64,000 nucleotides of DNA from DATFXM01 sp035315885 (GCA_035315885.1 DATFXM010000097.1:124001-188000); one strand, 5' to 3'; counted from the stretch's first letter, positions 34,750 to 44,714 are shown. The notes: generated by a model from the sequence alone, not told the origin. A program made the numbers and translations.

Positions 34750-34862
34750 GTCGGGATCAGGAAGGGCTTGCTGTTTTTTTGCGTTTGAATTGCGTTCAGG
34801 GAGTGCTCACGCAACCCCGAAGGGTTGCGTGAGTCAGCACTCAGACCTCAGCACTCAGTACT
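34730..34862. repeat. Heptamer inverted repeat R9 (GTGCTGA dialect) with internal hairpin
   Basis: GTGCCGAGTGCTGAGTGCTG (34731-34750) faces TCAGCACTCAGACCTCAGCA (34834-34853) plus CTCAGTACTT. It contains the amidase stop codon and ends before the rng stop. Convergent intergenic region. Confidence 0.85.
34806..34833. terminator. Perfect 12-bp hairpin with CGAA loop inside R9
   Basis: CTCACGCAACCC and GGGTTGCGTGAG pair perfectly around CGAA. It is placed between the convergent amidase and RNase E/G genes, but no U-tract follows on either strand, so intrinsic termination is uncertain. Confidence 0.4.
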
Positions 34863-34867
34863 TTCAT

Positions 34868-37729
34868 TCAGACAATCGCAAAGTCGAACTGCTCTTGATG
34901 GAGATTGGGGTCGGGCTCGATCGTCACCGGAGTCCCGAAATAAGCCTCCACTTCTTCCATCACCTCGCGTTCAGTAGTGCGCAATGACTCCGCAACGTGT
35001 GGCGAGACACGCAGCATCACGTCGTTTGATCCGGTTAATTGCTTAGAAATCGCCTTGGCCTGCTCCAGGATCTCAAAGCACATCGTCTGCGCAGACTTGA
35101 CCATCCCCGCTCCCTGACAATAGGGACACGGCGCGCACAGCGTGCGCTCGAGCGATTGCTTCACCCGCTTTCGCGTTATCGCAACAAGCCCAAAGTCGTT
35201 GATCGAAAGAATCTTGGACGGTGCGCGATCGTTCGCAAGCTCCTGTTGAACAGCCATCAGCACTTTCTGCCGGTTCTTGCGCTCTTCCATGTCGATGAAA
35301 TCGATGACGATGATTCCGCCGAGATCCCGGAGCCTGACCTGTCGGACTACTTCTTTTGCCGCCTCCAGGTTTGTTCGAGTGATCGTGTCTTCCAGCTTGT
35401 CGGATTTGCCCACGAACTTGCCGGTGTTGACATCGATGGCCACCAGAGCTTCTGTCTGATTGATGACGATGTAACCGCCTGACTTCAGCCACACGCGGGG
35501 CCTGACTGCCTTGTCTATTTCGGGCTGAACACCGTATTTTTCCAGTATCGGCTGGTTTCCAACGTGAAGCTTTACTCGCTTAACCAGTCTCGGCTGGACT
35601 CGATTTACAAACTCGACGATGCGCGCGTACTCAACTTCGTTGTCGATCCGGATGGCGGTGAACTCTTCCGATAGCTGATCGCGAAGTATCCGCTGAACCA
35701 GATCGAGGTCTCGATGAACCAGCGCCGGTGATTTTGTTCGCTCGGCTTTTTTTCTGATATCGGTCCACGTCCTCAGCAGGTATCGCATGTCATCCCAAAG
35801 CTCCTGCTCGGTGTGTCCTGCGCAAGCGGTGCGCGCGATGAACCCACCAGGCGCGTTCTCTCGCTCACGCAAGGCCGCGACGGTGCGTTTCAGCCGGACT
35901 CGCTCCATCTCGTTTGGAATCTTTCTGGACACCCCGACATGGTTCACCGTAGGCATGTAAACGAGGTAACGGCCGGGCAGCGCGATGTGAGACGTTATTC
36001 GCGCGCCCTTCTTTGCGATCGGCTCCTTGGCTATCTGCACCAGGATCTCCTGTCCTTCGTGCAGAAGCTCGCTTATTGTGGGCGAGGCGGTGCGCTCGAC
36101 TTTTCGCCGGGACAAGAGCTCGGCGCGTCGCTGTTGTTCGGCCCTTCGATCGAACCGCTGACGGCCCCCCCGCTGATCGTCCGGGCGCGCCTCTCGGCTT
36201 TCAGCTTCTTCGCTTGCGCCGTTAGCGTTGACGACTTCGGGTGCGGCAGCTTGGGCTGCGGGCTCCTTAGGTTGTTCGGCGGCGGCATCGTTCTGAGGCT
36301 CAGCTTCGGATGCGGGCGCCTCGCTGGCAGCAGCCTGAGCTTGCTGATGATTGTCGGGGCGGCGTCTGCCTCGACGACCGCGGCCGCCTCTTCGTACGGC
36401 GAATTCACTTCGGGGGCCACGGTCGCGGATCTCAGCTTCACGGTCTTCCGTAACCGAATCGATGGATCCGGCTTCTGAATAGTCTTCTTGCTGGGTGGCC
36501 TCGAACGATTCGGGACGCTCGTCCGCAGATCGCGGCGTCTCGCCGCTTCGAGATCTAAGCCGGTTGTAGAAAGCGGATACAACACCCGATACGTGCTTGA
36601 AGGGCGAGCCCCCGCCTTCTTCACCAAGGTCGCTTTCGCGTTCGCCCGCTGACTGAGCGGTATCGTCGATGACCCGCTGGAATCCTGTCACCTCTACTGG
36701 TGTTTTGAAGCTGCCGACTTTCCACTCTGGCTCCGGGCTACTCTGCACTGGTCCGGTCTGGTACTCCGCTTCGTGAATACGCTCGATTATTTTTTCCTGG
36801 ACCATAGCGTCCTTAAGGAATTCTCCGGCGTCCTGAGTAACCTCATCGTCGGTGATCCTCTCGAAGGACTCGCGTTCGGCGGCGCTGTTATGCGTTGACG
36901 GGGCAGCCGCATCCTCAGTCGCATCCTCCGGAGCGGCTTCAGAGTGAGCGCCGCGCTTCTGGCGGGCCGCAGGTTTACGCGCGGTAGTACCTCTGCGCGA
37001 TTTCGGCTTATCGGCTTCCTCCGCTGCTTTCTTTCCTCTAGCGCCTCGTTTGGGTCGCACCGCAGGTTCCTCTTCTGCGGCCGATTCCACGGCGGCTCGC
37101 TCGGGTGCCTCGAGCAGGGTGTCGATCTCGGCTTCGCCGACTGCGGGAGTCTCCTCAAACGGCTCGACGCCGCCCGGAGCCGCGGGTAGCTCGTCGGTGA
37201 TTCGTTGAAAGCTGAATTCGGACAGCGGACGAACTTGAGCCTCGTCGGTTTCGGGTCCTAGTTGAGCGGGCAGGTCGTCGGGAGGCGGCGTAGGAATAAC
37301 GCGTTCTACCGCGATTTCCGCCACGTGTTCTACGGCGTTTTCCAGACGGGCGGCCTGATCCTGGTCGAGCGCCGCCGCCGCTTGAGGTGGAGGAACCGTC
37401 TGGGGCCGTTGCGGCCGATCGCGGCGTTGTCGTTCATCCATGCGTGGAGGCTTCTGCTCTCCGGCTTCCCGAAAATCAATTTCGTCCTCCTCCTCCATGA
37501 ATTCGGTGAAATCGGAAACATAAAGGAACGCGTCGCGCTCCAGGCCTATGTCGACAAAGGCCGATTGCATTCCCGGTAGGACCTTCATCACGCGGCCCTT
37601 ATACAAATTACCTACTACGCCCTGGTTTTCGTCGCGTCTCTCGACGTAGAACTCAGTAACTACGCCGTCTTCAAGGATCGCGACCTTCTTTTCGTGCACA
37701 TTTGCACTAATGATCAATTCTTTTGGCAT
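34868..37729 (-). CDS. rng: RNase E/G-family endoribonuclease with large insertion in the S1 domain
   Basis: Single-strand-specific endoribonuclease for rRNA maturation and mRNA turnover. 953 residues. Residues 1-90 are the first half of the S1 domain (NLYKGRVMKVLPGMQSAFVD; ERDAFLYVSDF). About 91-548 form an insertion rich in Glu, Ala, Arg and Pro, low in hydrophobics, with a basic patch near 435-455 (RRGGRGRRGRRR). S1 then resumes (TISELLHEGQEILVQIAKEP), followed by the RNase-H-like and DNase-I-like regions with metal Asp residues in VAIDVNTGKFVG and IVIDFIDMEERKNR, and the zinc link CPYCQGAG. The start has CAGGAG upstream. It ends before repeat R9. It is last of the block beginning at mreB. 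Confidence 0.93.
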   Translation of the reverse strand: MPKELIISANVHEKKVAILEDGVVTEFYVERRDENQGVVGNLYKGRVMKVLPGMQSAFVDIGLERDAFLYVSDFTEFMEEEDEIDFREAGEQKPPRMDERQRRDRPQRPQTVPPPQAAAALDQDQAARLENAVEHVAEIAVERVIPTPPPDDLPAQLGPETDEAQVRPLSEFSFQRITDELPAAPGGVEPFEETPAVGEAEIDTLLEAPERAAVESAAEEEPAVRPKRGARGKKAAEEADKPKSRRGTTARKPAARQKRGAHSEAAPEDATEDAAAPSTHNSAAERESFERITDDEVTQDAGEFLKDAMVQEKIIERIHEAEYQTGPVQSSPEPEWKVGSFKTPVEVTGFQRVIDDTAQSAGERESDLGEEGGGSPFKHVSGVVSAFYNRLRSRSGETPRSADERPESFEATQQEDYSEAGSIDSVTEDREAEIRDRGPRSEFAVRRGGRGRRGRRRPDNHQQAQAAASEAPASEAEPQNDAAAEQPKEPAAQAAAPEVVNANGASEEAESREARPDDQRGGRQRFDRRAEQQRRAELLSRRKVERTASPTISELLHEGQEILVQIAKEPIAKKGARITSHIALPGRYLVYMPTVNHVGVSRKIPNEMERVRLKRTVAALRERENAPGGFIARTACAGHTEQELWDDMRYLLRTWTDIRKKAERTKSPALVHRDLDLVQRILRDQLSEEFTAIRIDNEVEYARIVEFVNRVQPRLVKRVKLHVGNQPILEKYGVQPEIDKAVRPRVWLKSGGYIVINQTEALVAIDVNTGKFVGKSDKLEDTITRTNLEAAKEVVRQVRLRDLGGIIVIDFIDMEERKNRQKVLMAVQQELANDRAPSKILSINDFGLVAITRKRVKQSLERTLCAPCPYCQGAGMVKSAQTMCFEILEQAKAISKQLTGSNDVMLRVSPHVAESLRTTEREVMEEVEAYFGTPVTIEPDPNLHQEQFDFAIV

Positions 37730-37955
37730 TGACTCTCCTGATTATTGGGATTGTGCAAGGCCAGGCAGGTGGGAAATGATCTTGCCGCTTGGTCGCCGGA
37801 TCCGGAATGTACCGGTACAGCGATGCCTTTCGGACGAGAACAAATCTCTTGTTCTTCCGTACCCCTTAGCAGATTCGCAGCGTCATAACGGTCTGTCGAA
37901 CGTTCCCGCGCGTACCCGGGGTCGGGCAGGACTCTGGGAAGAGCCCTGCATGAAA

Positions 37956-40900
37956 TCAATTCAAACTCGCCTGTGCTGACTTATGCACAAATCCTTTGAC
38001 AAACTCCTGGCGAGACTCGGCGGGTTTTTGGTCCGCCGCGCACACTTCTGCCGGGGTCTCGCTTGCTAAACATAATTCCTCGCTTAACTCGGTTTCGAAA
38101 TAAAGCCTGAGGCGTCGAATCTTCGAGTTGAGCGCAACCATTTCCTGCGATTGAAGGCCGTAAACAGCTCCAACGACCTCCGCGGGTTTTACTGCACCGC
38201 CGGGTGATATGGCCGTGACAAATTTCAGCGTGCGCGTCGCGTCATCAACCGATAAGGCCTTCGTACAACCGCGAACGTCGATTCGCTGTCGTTTGTCCTT
38301 CCTGACACGCTCAATCACCCAGGAATCCTTCAACAAAAACTCCGCAGCCAAACGGCGGTGCACATCGAGTCCCGCCGCACAGCCGGCGTCAACAAAGAGG
38401 CCGGTCACGCGCTCGATGGATGCCAGTATTTCAGGCGCATCGAGCGACATCTCGTACTCCGCGCGATTAACTACTTTGATCAATGTCCGCGATCCCGGTT
38501 GCAAGCGCTTCAACGTTCGAAAGCGCAGACCCTCAGGCAGCGCAGCATTGATCTTCGAAATAAACTCAGCCTCGCTCAGTTCGTCGAGCGAATCAAAGTC
38601 CAGAAACTCGTTTTCTCCTACGATGCCCACGGCGAGCGCCGGACCGTACTGCAGCAACGGCATCGGATGAAATCCCTGGCTGTAGCCCAGACGGATTCCT
38701 GCACGTCTGAAAGCGCGTGGCAACGCTCGCGTCAGATCCAAATGCGAAAGGTATTTGACCTCCTCGCCTTTTTTGAACGACGCTCGATATCGGAACAGAA
38801 CAGATGTCGACCTGACACCAGCAGCACCCGCTCCGGTTTCAGTGCTCGTTACCGAAGCCGTCACCGTAGGCGCCCGCATCAGTTGAATCAGCGCTGGTGC
38901 AGCAGCAGGACTTGTGCTCAAATCGGCGGGTTTCGTCGCATCGGTAATAGTCGCGACGCGCTCCTGATAAGTTCGAATCCTCTCGTGGAGCGAGTAAGCT
39001 TCCTCCAGGTGCTGCCGTGACAAGGCGAGGTCGCACTCGAGTCCGCAGTTGTAGCACAGCAGCGGTTGAGAGGCGACGCGCTCGAATTCGGCGTGAGACG
39101 GGGCAATGGCTGTCGGCCGTCCGTCGATCACCTTCACCGGGAGCTCGCACGGAGGCGAAATCTTCGCCTTGATCCCCTTCATGTATTCGCGAGCGTTGAA
39201 TTCCTGCTTTACTAGCGTGTCGAGGTGGTCCCACGGCAGCCTCACCAGCGGAGCAGACGGCTTGTCGAACTCACGAACCGGCAGCTCGGCCAGATAGGGC
39301 TCGATTGCAACGGATTCGAGCTCAAATGCCTTCATCCATTTATCGAAGTCGAAGTTATCCGTCCAACCGTCAAAGCGGCAGCCGAGTCTCCACGCCCGTT
39401 CGATCACATTTCCAAGACGCCTGTCGCCTCTCGAAATTATGCCTTCAAGCAGGGAGGTCTCCGCGTGATGTACCTTGACTTCAATCCTGTAGCGCCGCCC
39501 CAACTCCCTCAGAAGCCGCTGCTTGCTCTTGATCGATTCAATGCCTTCCTGTGCGCACCATTGAAAAGGAGTATGCGGCTTGGGAACAAAGTATGAAGCG
39601 GAGCAGGTGACTTTGACCGTCTTCCGAAAGCGCTCGCGCCCAAGCTCCCTGACCTTGCGTCCGAGCTCCGCGATCCCGCGAACGTCATCCTCGGTCTCCG
39701 TAGGCAATCCGATCATGAAGTACATCTTCATCGCGGACCAGCCTTCCGAAAACGCGACTGAACAGGAGGTAATTACATCCAGTTCAGTGATGTTCTTGTT
39801 GATGACGTCTCGCATCCTCTGCGTTCCTGCTTCCGGCGCAATAGTGAACCCTGTCTTGCGTACTCGCGCGATCTCGCGCGCCAGAGATTCCGAAACGCCC
39901 GACGCCCGCAACGAGGAGACTGAGAAGCTCACCTTTCTGCGCTCCAGCTCCGAGCCCAGAATCTTCACCAGCGGTTCGAGGCAGGTGTAGTCGGCGGTTG
40001 AAAGAGACGTCAGGCTGGTCTCGTCATAGCCGCCACGCTCGATTCCGTCGAGCAGTGTATTCACAATCTGCTTCGGGTCACGCTCGCGAACCGGGCGATA
40101 GATCGTGCCCGCCTGACAGAATCGGCAGCCGTCGACACAGCCACGGGCAATCTCGAGAGACATTCGATCGTGTACGGCTTCTATAGCCGGCACCGGCGAG
40201 TCAGAAGGGAAGGGGTACGCGTTTATGTCCTTTACATAACGTCGCCTTATCGGGAAGGGAACGGAAGGATCCGTTGGCGGGTCGACCACCAGCAATCCGT
40301 GATGCGGACTAGGGGAAGTCGAGTAAAGCGAGGGCACGTACATCCCTTCGATCTTTGAGAGCTCGGTCAGGATCTCACGTCTATCGAGCACACCCCGGTC
40401 CCGCAGCTCGACATAACAAGCGACCAGTTCCGGAAACGCTTCCTCGCCGTCGCCGATCACGATGACATCGATGAAGTCTGCGATTGGCTCCGAAGAATAG
40501 ACCGTGGGTCCTCCGGCAATCACCAGCGGATCATCCAGTGTTCTGTCCGAGGTCCGGAGCGGGATCCCACCCAGATCGAGCATCGTAAGGACATTCGTGT
40601 AGGTCAGCTCGTACTGCAACGAAAAGCCTACGACATCAAACGCCGAAAGAGCAGTAAAAGTTTCGAGCGACAGCAGCGGCACTCGGTGTTCGCGGAGTTT
40701 CCGCTCCATGTCCGGCCAGGGCGCATATACGCGCTCGGCCTGCCAGCCTTCGCACTTGTTCAGAAGACTGTAGAGTATCTTGAGCCCAAGGTGGCTCATC
40801 CCGATCTCGTAGGTATCAGGGAAGCAGAGGGCGATGCGAGTGCGCACCTGGTCGGCGGATTTGCGAACGGAGTTCCATTCACCGCCCACGTATCGCGCGG

Positions 40901-40958
40901 GCTTTTCTACTGCCGGCAAAATCGAATCCAGCTTCTCCCTGTATTTCGAATAGCTCAT
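37956..40958 (-). CDS. TIGR03960-type radical SAM protein fused to a DUF2344 domain
   Basis: Two-part protein commonly encoded beside RNase E/G and of unproven reaction. From the ATG at 40958 (1000 residues) it begins SYSKYREKLDSILPAVEKPARYVGGEWNSV. It then has an apparent B12-binding-like region (PDTYEIGMSHLGLKILY) and the radical SAM cluster motif CVDGCRFCQAG (CxxxCxxC), with RPVRERDP after it. Further on come TIAPEAGTQRMR and CNCGLECD-like cysteines (LLCYNCGLECDL). The last 250 residues (from RYRASFKKGEEVKYLSHLDLTRALPRAFRRAG) are DUF2344. The frame is open to 41021, but that part lies in repeat R10. It belongs to the mre-rod-rng block. Confidence 0.92.
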   Translation of the reverse strand: MSYSKYREKLDSILPAVEKPARYVGGEWNSVRKSADQVRTRIALCFPDTYEIGMSHLGLKILYSLLNKCEGWQAERVYAPWPDMERKLREHRVPLLSLETFTALSAFDVVGFSLQYELTYTNVLTMLDLGGIPLRTSDRTLDDPLVIAGGPTVYSSEPIADFIDVIVIGDGEEAFPELVACYVELRDRGVLDRREILTELSKIEGMYVPSLYSTSPSPHHGLLVVDPPTDPSVPFPIRRRYVKDINAYPFPSDSPVPAIEAVHDRMSLEIARGCVDGCRFCQAGTIYRPVRERDPKQIVNTLLDGIERGGYDETSLTSLSTADYTCLEPLVKILGSELERRKVSFSVSSLRASGVSESLAREIARVRKTGFTIAPEAGTQRMRDVINKNITELDVITSCSVAFSEGWSAMKMYFMIGLPTETEDDVRGIAELGRKVRELGRERFRKTVKVTCSASYFVPKPHTPFQWCAQEGIESIKSKQRLLRELGRRYRIEVKVHHAETSLLEGIISRGDRRLGNVIERAWRLGCRFDGWTDNFDFDKWMKAFELESVAIEPYLAELPVREFDKPSAPLVRLPWDHLDTLVKQEFNAREYMKGIKAKISPPCELPVKVIDGRPTAIAPSHAEFERVASQPLLCYNCGLECDLALSRQHLEEAYSLHERIRTYQERVATITDATKPADLSTSPAAAPALIQLMRAPTVTASVTSTETGAGAAGVRSTSVLFRYRASFKKGEEVKYLSHLDLTRALPRAFRRAGIRLGYSQGFHPMPLLQYGPALAVGIVGENEFLDFDSLDELSEAEFISKINAALPEGLRFRTLKRLQPGSRTLIKVVNRAEYEMSLDAPEILASIERVTGLFVDAGCAAGLDVHRRLAAEFLLKDSWVIERVRKDKRQRIDVRGCTKALSVDDATRTLKFVTAISPGGAVKPAEVVGAVYGLQSQEMVALNSKIRRLRLYFETELSEELCLASETPAEVCAADQKPAESRQEFVKGFVHKSAQASLN

Positions 40959-41001
40959 CGTGTCTCGAACAACATCAACCACGAAGTGAGGCGCCTCGGC
41001 A

Positions 41002-41038
41002 AACTGCATACTGCCTGCCACCTACTTCTAACTGCCTG
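41002..41038. repeat. Heptamer repeat R10 (GCAGTAG dialect, one arm)
   Basis: On the minus strand AGCAGGCAGTTAGAAGTAGG and GGCAGGCAGTATGCAG words start right at the rodA stop (41039). Same dialect as R14. Confidence 0.65.
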
Positions 41039-42121
41039 CTAATTCACAAATCTCCTGAATCTCACGCTGAGTGCGAGGCCTACTCCGATAAACATCGATA
41101 TCACTGAAGTCCCGCCGGAGCTCATCAGCGGCAGCGGTATGCCCATTATTGGCATCAGACCTACGACCATACCGAGATTGCACAGGATATGAAAGCCGAT
41201 TAGAGACACTAATCCCATGATCATCAAGGCGCCTGCGCGGTCGCGAGAGCCAAGCGCAACGTGAATCAATCGCCAGATGAATGCAAGGTACAACACCATC
41301 ATCAGCATGATTCCGACGAAACCCATCTCCTCGGCTATCACCGCTCCAATGAAATCGGTCCACGCATACGGTAGAAAACCAAGCTTTCCCTGCGTTCCGT
41401 TTCCTATCCCCTTACCGAGCGTGCCTCCCGATCCCACCGCGACCACCGATTGAATCGTCTGGTAAGCGTATCCCTTCGGATCAACCCTCTCGGGCTCCCA
41501 TACCGCCATCACGCGCTGTCTCTGGTACTCCTTCAAATGCGGGTAAACAGCAATCAACCCGGCGACTACTGCAAGCGCCGCCGCAATCAGAAGGAGCTTT
41601 CGCATACCACCCAGGATATAGAACACTGCGATGATCGAACCAAACGTGAGCATCGTTCCGGTGTCGTGCTCCATCTGGATCAATATGATCGGCGGGATGA
41701 CGATCGCGGTCATCAAGATTATGTCTTTCAGTTTTAAAGGTCCGCGGACCTGCGACATAAAGCGCGTAAGCATGAGTATTGTTGCGATCTTCGCGAATTC
41801 GCTCGGCTGGATGCTCACGCCGACGTTGAGCCAGGCCTTGTTGTGGTTGACCTCCTTGCCGAAGAACAGAACGCAGACCAGCAGCACCATCGTGCCGGCA
41901 TAGAGGAACGGCGCGATATTCATGACTATCTTTCGGTAGTCGGTAAGCATCACCGCAATGGCCACGGCAATGCCGATGCCCAGCGCCACGAGCTGCTTCT
42001 TGAACTCCTGGTTTGGAGCGGTGCTGTGAATCCCAATACACCCTAGCACGGTGAGTGCTATCGGAGTCAGAAACAGCAGCCAGTCTACATCTCTGAGATT
42101 TCTGTGGCGAAGCTCAACCAT
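41039..42121 (-). CDS. rodA: Rod shape-determining peptidoglycan polymerase RodA
   Basis: SEDS-family glycosyltransferase that polymerises lipid II in lateral wall growth, acting with PBP2. 360 residues with about ten hydrophobic helices. The SEDS signatures are present: NHNKAWLNVGVSIQPSEFAKI, then IQMEHDTGTMLTFG (the Asp of the catalytic periplasmic loop), the long loop GKGIGNGTQGKLGFLPYAWTDFI and the terminal PLPLMSSGGTS segment. The ATG at 42121 has GGAA upstream. It sits after mrdA (ends at 42233), with 111 bases between. The stop adjoins repeat R10. Confidence 0.95.
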   Translation of the reverse strand: MVELRHRNLRDVDWLLFLTPIALTVLGCIGIHSTAPNQEFKKQLVALGIGIAVAIAVMLTDYRKIVMNIAPFLYAGTMVLLVCVLFFGKEVNHNKAWLNVGVSIQPSEFAKIATILMLTRFMSQVRGPLKLKDIILMTAIVIPPIILIQMEHDTGTMLTFGSIIAVFYILGGMRKLLLIAAALAVVAGLIAVYPHLKEYQRQRVMAVWEPERVDPKGYAYQTIQSVVAVGSGGTLGKGIGNGTQGKLGFLPYAWTDFIGAVIAEEMGFVGIMLMMVLYLAFIWRLIHVALGSRDRAGALMIMGLVSLIGFHILCNLGMVVGLMPIMGIPLPLMSSGGTSVISMFIGVGLALSVRFRRFVN

Positions 42122-42232
42122 ACGGTTCCGGAAGTTGATCGTAGGCCATGGAGGCGTGCGGCTCTACGCTGTAATCCTGCAATCGAATCTTAACATGTAC
42201 CTCGGCGGCCTCGTAAGCTCAGATAACGGGCG

Positions 42233-44194
42233 TTACTGTCGCACCGCGGGCTTAGGCCGGTCGACATCGCGAACCGGTGTGGTAATCGGCGCGGATGCTG
42301 TGTCTGGCCGCGGCTGCCACCCGGAATTAAGCGCCAGCAGTTCGGGAAGAATCGTCCGCCCGAGCTTCTTTGAAAAGTACGCCGCTTCAACGATTTTTAC
42401 TTTCGGGGCCGATGCCGAGGCGCCCCAGCCACCGTTCTCCGTGATGCATACGACTCCGATTTCCGGCTTCTCACCGGTATGCATCGGAGCGAAGCTGATG
42501 AACCACGAGTGATCTTTGTGCTCTTTTCCACGGGCCTTCTCTCTGGCAATGACTTGTGCCGTGCCCGTTTTGCCACCTATGTTGAGCTCTCGAGGGAATG
42601 CAACTTTCCCGGCTGTTCCGCCTTCGTTGACAACTCCCCACATCGCATAGTCGATGATTCCGACGGTCACCGGCGACAGCTTCAACTCGCTGGGCTGCGA
42701 ATCGTAACTCTTCACGTTCCTGACCTGGTTTGCCCTCGCTTCCTTAAGAACATGAGGAGCGAAGTACGCGCCGCCGTTTACGATGCCCGCCTCCGCGTGA
42801 ATCAACTGAATAGGCGGGACGGCAACCGACCCCTGGCCGATTGAGGCAATAGCGGTATCGAAGTCCTTCCACACTGGATCTCGGGGATTCACCCTCTTCT
42901 TCCATTCGCGATCTGGAATCTGCCCGCGCGACTCCCCGGGCAGATCGATACCCGTCTTACGCCCCATACCGAACCGGCTAACCCAGTCGTGAATCATATC
43001 AACGCCCATTTTGAGCCCGAGCCGATAGAAGTAACCGTCGCAGGAGTGAACTATCGCAGCATGGATGTCGGGCGCTCCGTGATTGCCGCCCGAGTCGTTC
43101 AGGAAGCGATTGCCCAGTTGCAGGCCGTGCCCACACACCAGCTTTGAGTTCTTTGGCGTTATAACTCCTTCTTCGAGAGCCGCCGTTGCCATCATTATTT
43201 TCCAGGTGGACCCGGTGGGGTAGATTCCCTTGATGGCTTTGTTGTAGAGCGGGTGAGTTGGATCGTTGACGATCGCGCGAACTTCGGCACGGTTTTCAGA
43301 CGAAATCACATTTCGCGCGAAGACGTTGGGATCGAACGCGGGAATCGACACCATCGCGAGTATTTCGCCGTCCTGAGGATTGAGCGCGATGAGCGCACCG
43401 GTTTCGCCCTTGGAATAGAACTCCTGTTCGGCGACTTTCTGCAGGTCCAGATCAATAGTCGTGACGATATCCTGCCCTCGAATGGGCTCGATCTTTGGCA
43501 ACTCCGCAAGCGGACGCCCGCGGCTGTCCACGATCATGCGCCTGGTGCCATCCACACCCCGCAGCTCCTTGTCATAGACCGCTTCGATGCCGCCAAGGCC
43601 GATGATATCTCCGGACTTGTAGCCCTGGTCTTTGTATCTGGGGTCTTCGAGCTGCTTTTGACTAATCTCACCAATGTAGCCAAGCACGTGCGAGGCGAGC
43701 TTCCCGTGCGGATACGACCTCTGCGGTTGAGGTTCGATCGTTATCTCGGGATGTTCAAACTCGTGTGCCGATACCCAGGCTCGATCGGCAGCACTGGCGT
43801 TCTGTTTAATCAGGATCGGCTGTGACTTTGGCCGAAACTTGTCATTCAGCTCATCAACGAGCTGCGTTCGATCAACATTTAGGTTCTCGACCAGCGCGCT
43901 TATAGTCTCATCACGATTCGTGATGTCCTCGGGCATCAGGTACACGTTCGAAGCCGGAGTGTTGTCCACCAGCAGCCGGCCATTACGATCGAGGATTGCG
44001 CCGCGCGGTGCGGGTATGGGGAGCTCGCGGATTCTGTTGTTCTCAGCTCTTGCCTGGTAGTCTTCGTGCTTCGAGATTTGGAGCACGTAAAATCTGATCC
44101 CCAGGCCAATGAACATCGCCAGCACCAGGTACTGGATGGCGTACAATCTCAACTCGAAGTTGAAAGGTTCTTCCCTTTGGCTCTTACTACTCAT
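42233..44194 (-). CDS. mrdA: Penicillin-binding protein 2 (transpeptidase)
   Basis: Class B PBP that cross-links peptidoglycan in the elongasome. 653 residues. There is a short cytoplasmic tail, a single membrane helix (about 19-37, AIQYLVLAMFIGLGIRFYVLQ) and a dimerisation domain (PAPRGAILDRNGRLLVDN). The transpeptidase motifs are YPTGSTWK (SxxK), HSCDGYF (SxD) and GGKTGTAQV (KTG). HSWFISFAPMH is the usual downstream segment. It overlaps mreD by 8 bases. The C-terminal tail (PRPDTASAPITTP) is Pro-rich. Confidence 0.95.
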   Translation of the reverse strand: MSSKSQREEPFNFELRLYAIQYLVLAMFIGLGIRFYVLQISKHEDYQARAENNRIRELPIPAPRGAILDRNGRLLVDNTPASNVYLMPEDITNRDETISALVENLNVDRTQLVDELNDKFRPKSQPILIKQNASAADRAWVSAHEFEHPEITIEPQPQRSYPHGKLASHVLGYIGEISQKQLEDPRYKDQGYKSGDIIGLGGIEAVYDKELRGVDGTRRMIVDSRGRPLAELPKIEPIRGQDIVTTIDLDLQKVAEQEFYSKGETGALIALNPQDGEILAMVSIPAFDPNVFARNVISSENRAEVRAIVNDPTHPLYNKAIKGIYPTGSTWKIMMATAALEEGVITPKNSKLVCGHGLQLGNRFLNDSGGNHGAPDIHAAIVHSCDGYFYRLGLKMGVDMIHDWVSRFGMGRKTGIDLPGESRGQIPDREWKKRVNPRDPVWKDFDTAIASIGQGSVAVPPIQLIHAEAGIVNGGAYFAPHVLKEARANQVRNVKSYDSQPSELKLSPVTVGIIDYAMWGVVNEGGTAGKVAFPRELNIGGKTGTAQVIAREKARGKEHKDHSWFISFAPMHTGEKPEIGVVCITENGGWGASASAPKVKIVEAAYFSKKLGRTILPELLALNSGWQPRPDTASAPITTPVRDVDRPKPAVRQ

Positions 44195-44714
44195 AGAACC
44201 TCTTCTTGATTGCCATTCGCCGCGCGGCTGTTTGTTCAGAGAACACCCGGTCCAACACTATGAAGATCGGGACTGCCGCCACGGTGTCTGCCACAACTTT
44301 CCACCCCGTAGTTCTGCCAAGCTCCTGCCATGAGTCAGCGTGAGACAGTGGCTGATCCAGCATTTGGTAGAGCGCTACAAACAACAAGGTATTTGCTGCC
44401 GAGGCTATCGCCACTGTCGCGAGCCGCGCCAGCGGGTTTTCAAGCGAGAATCTGACACTTACCGACGCCACCATATATCCTATCAGCGTTTTTGCGAAAC
44501 CGCCGACCCCAAGCACGCCGCCCGAAATCGAATCCCCTCCAAGGCCAAGCGCCAGACCGCAAAACATCGCGAGCATCGGGGACCGTTGCAGACCGTAATA
44601 AACCGTCACAATGAGCGGCAAATCCGCATACCCGCGAAAGAAATCGAGATTCGAGAGAAGCGCCTGAAGCAAAATCGCCAGCACAATGGTCGCTACGATC
44701 TTAAAGGTATGCAC
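44187..44714 (-). CDS. mreD: Rod shape-determining protein MreD
   Basis: Membrane component linking MreB to the elongation machinery. 175 residues with about five hydrophobic helices, starting FKIVATIVLAILLQALLSNL. The family pattern ADLPLIVTVYYGLQRSP and GLALGLGGDSISGGVLGVGG is present. The start is a GTG at 44714 with TGAGGAG just upstream. It lies 96 bases from mreC, with repeat R11 between. It overlaps mrdA. Confidence 0.9.
   Translation of the reverse strand: MHTFKIVATIVLAILLQALLSNLDFFRGYADLPLIVTVYYGLQRSPMLAMFCGLALGLGGDSISGGVLGVGGFAKTLIGYMVASVSVRFSLENPLARLATVAIASAANTLLFVALYQMLDQPLSHADSWQELGRTTGWKVVADTVAAVPIFIVLDRVFSEQTAARRMAIKKRFYE

Noticed and set aside
37837..37855. Short palindrome AGAACAA-GAGAT-TTGTTCT in the rng leader
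   Set aside because: Considered as an RNase E autoregulatory hairpin; only 7 bp and no comparative support in this window.
41002..41036. CRISPR-like spaced repeats near the rodA end and elsewhere
   Set aside because: Words are 7 bases, degenerate and inverted rather than direct repeats with unique spacers; no cas genes.
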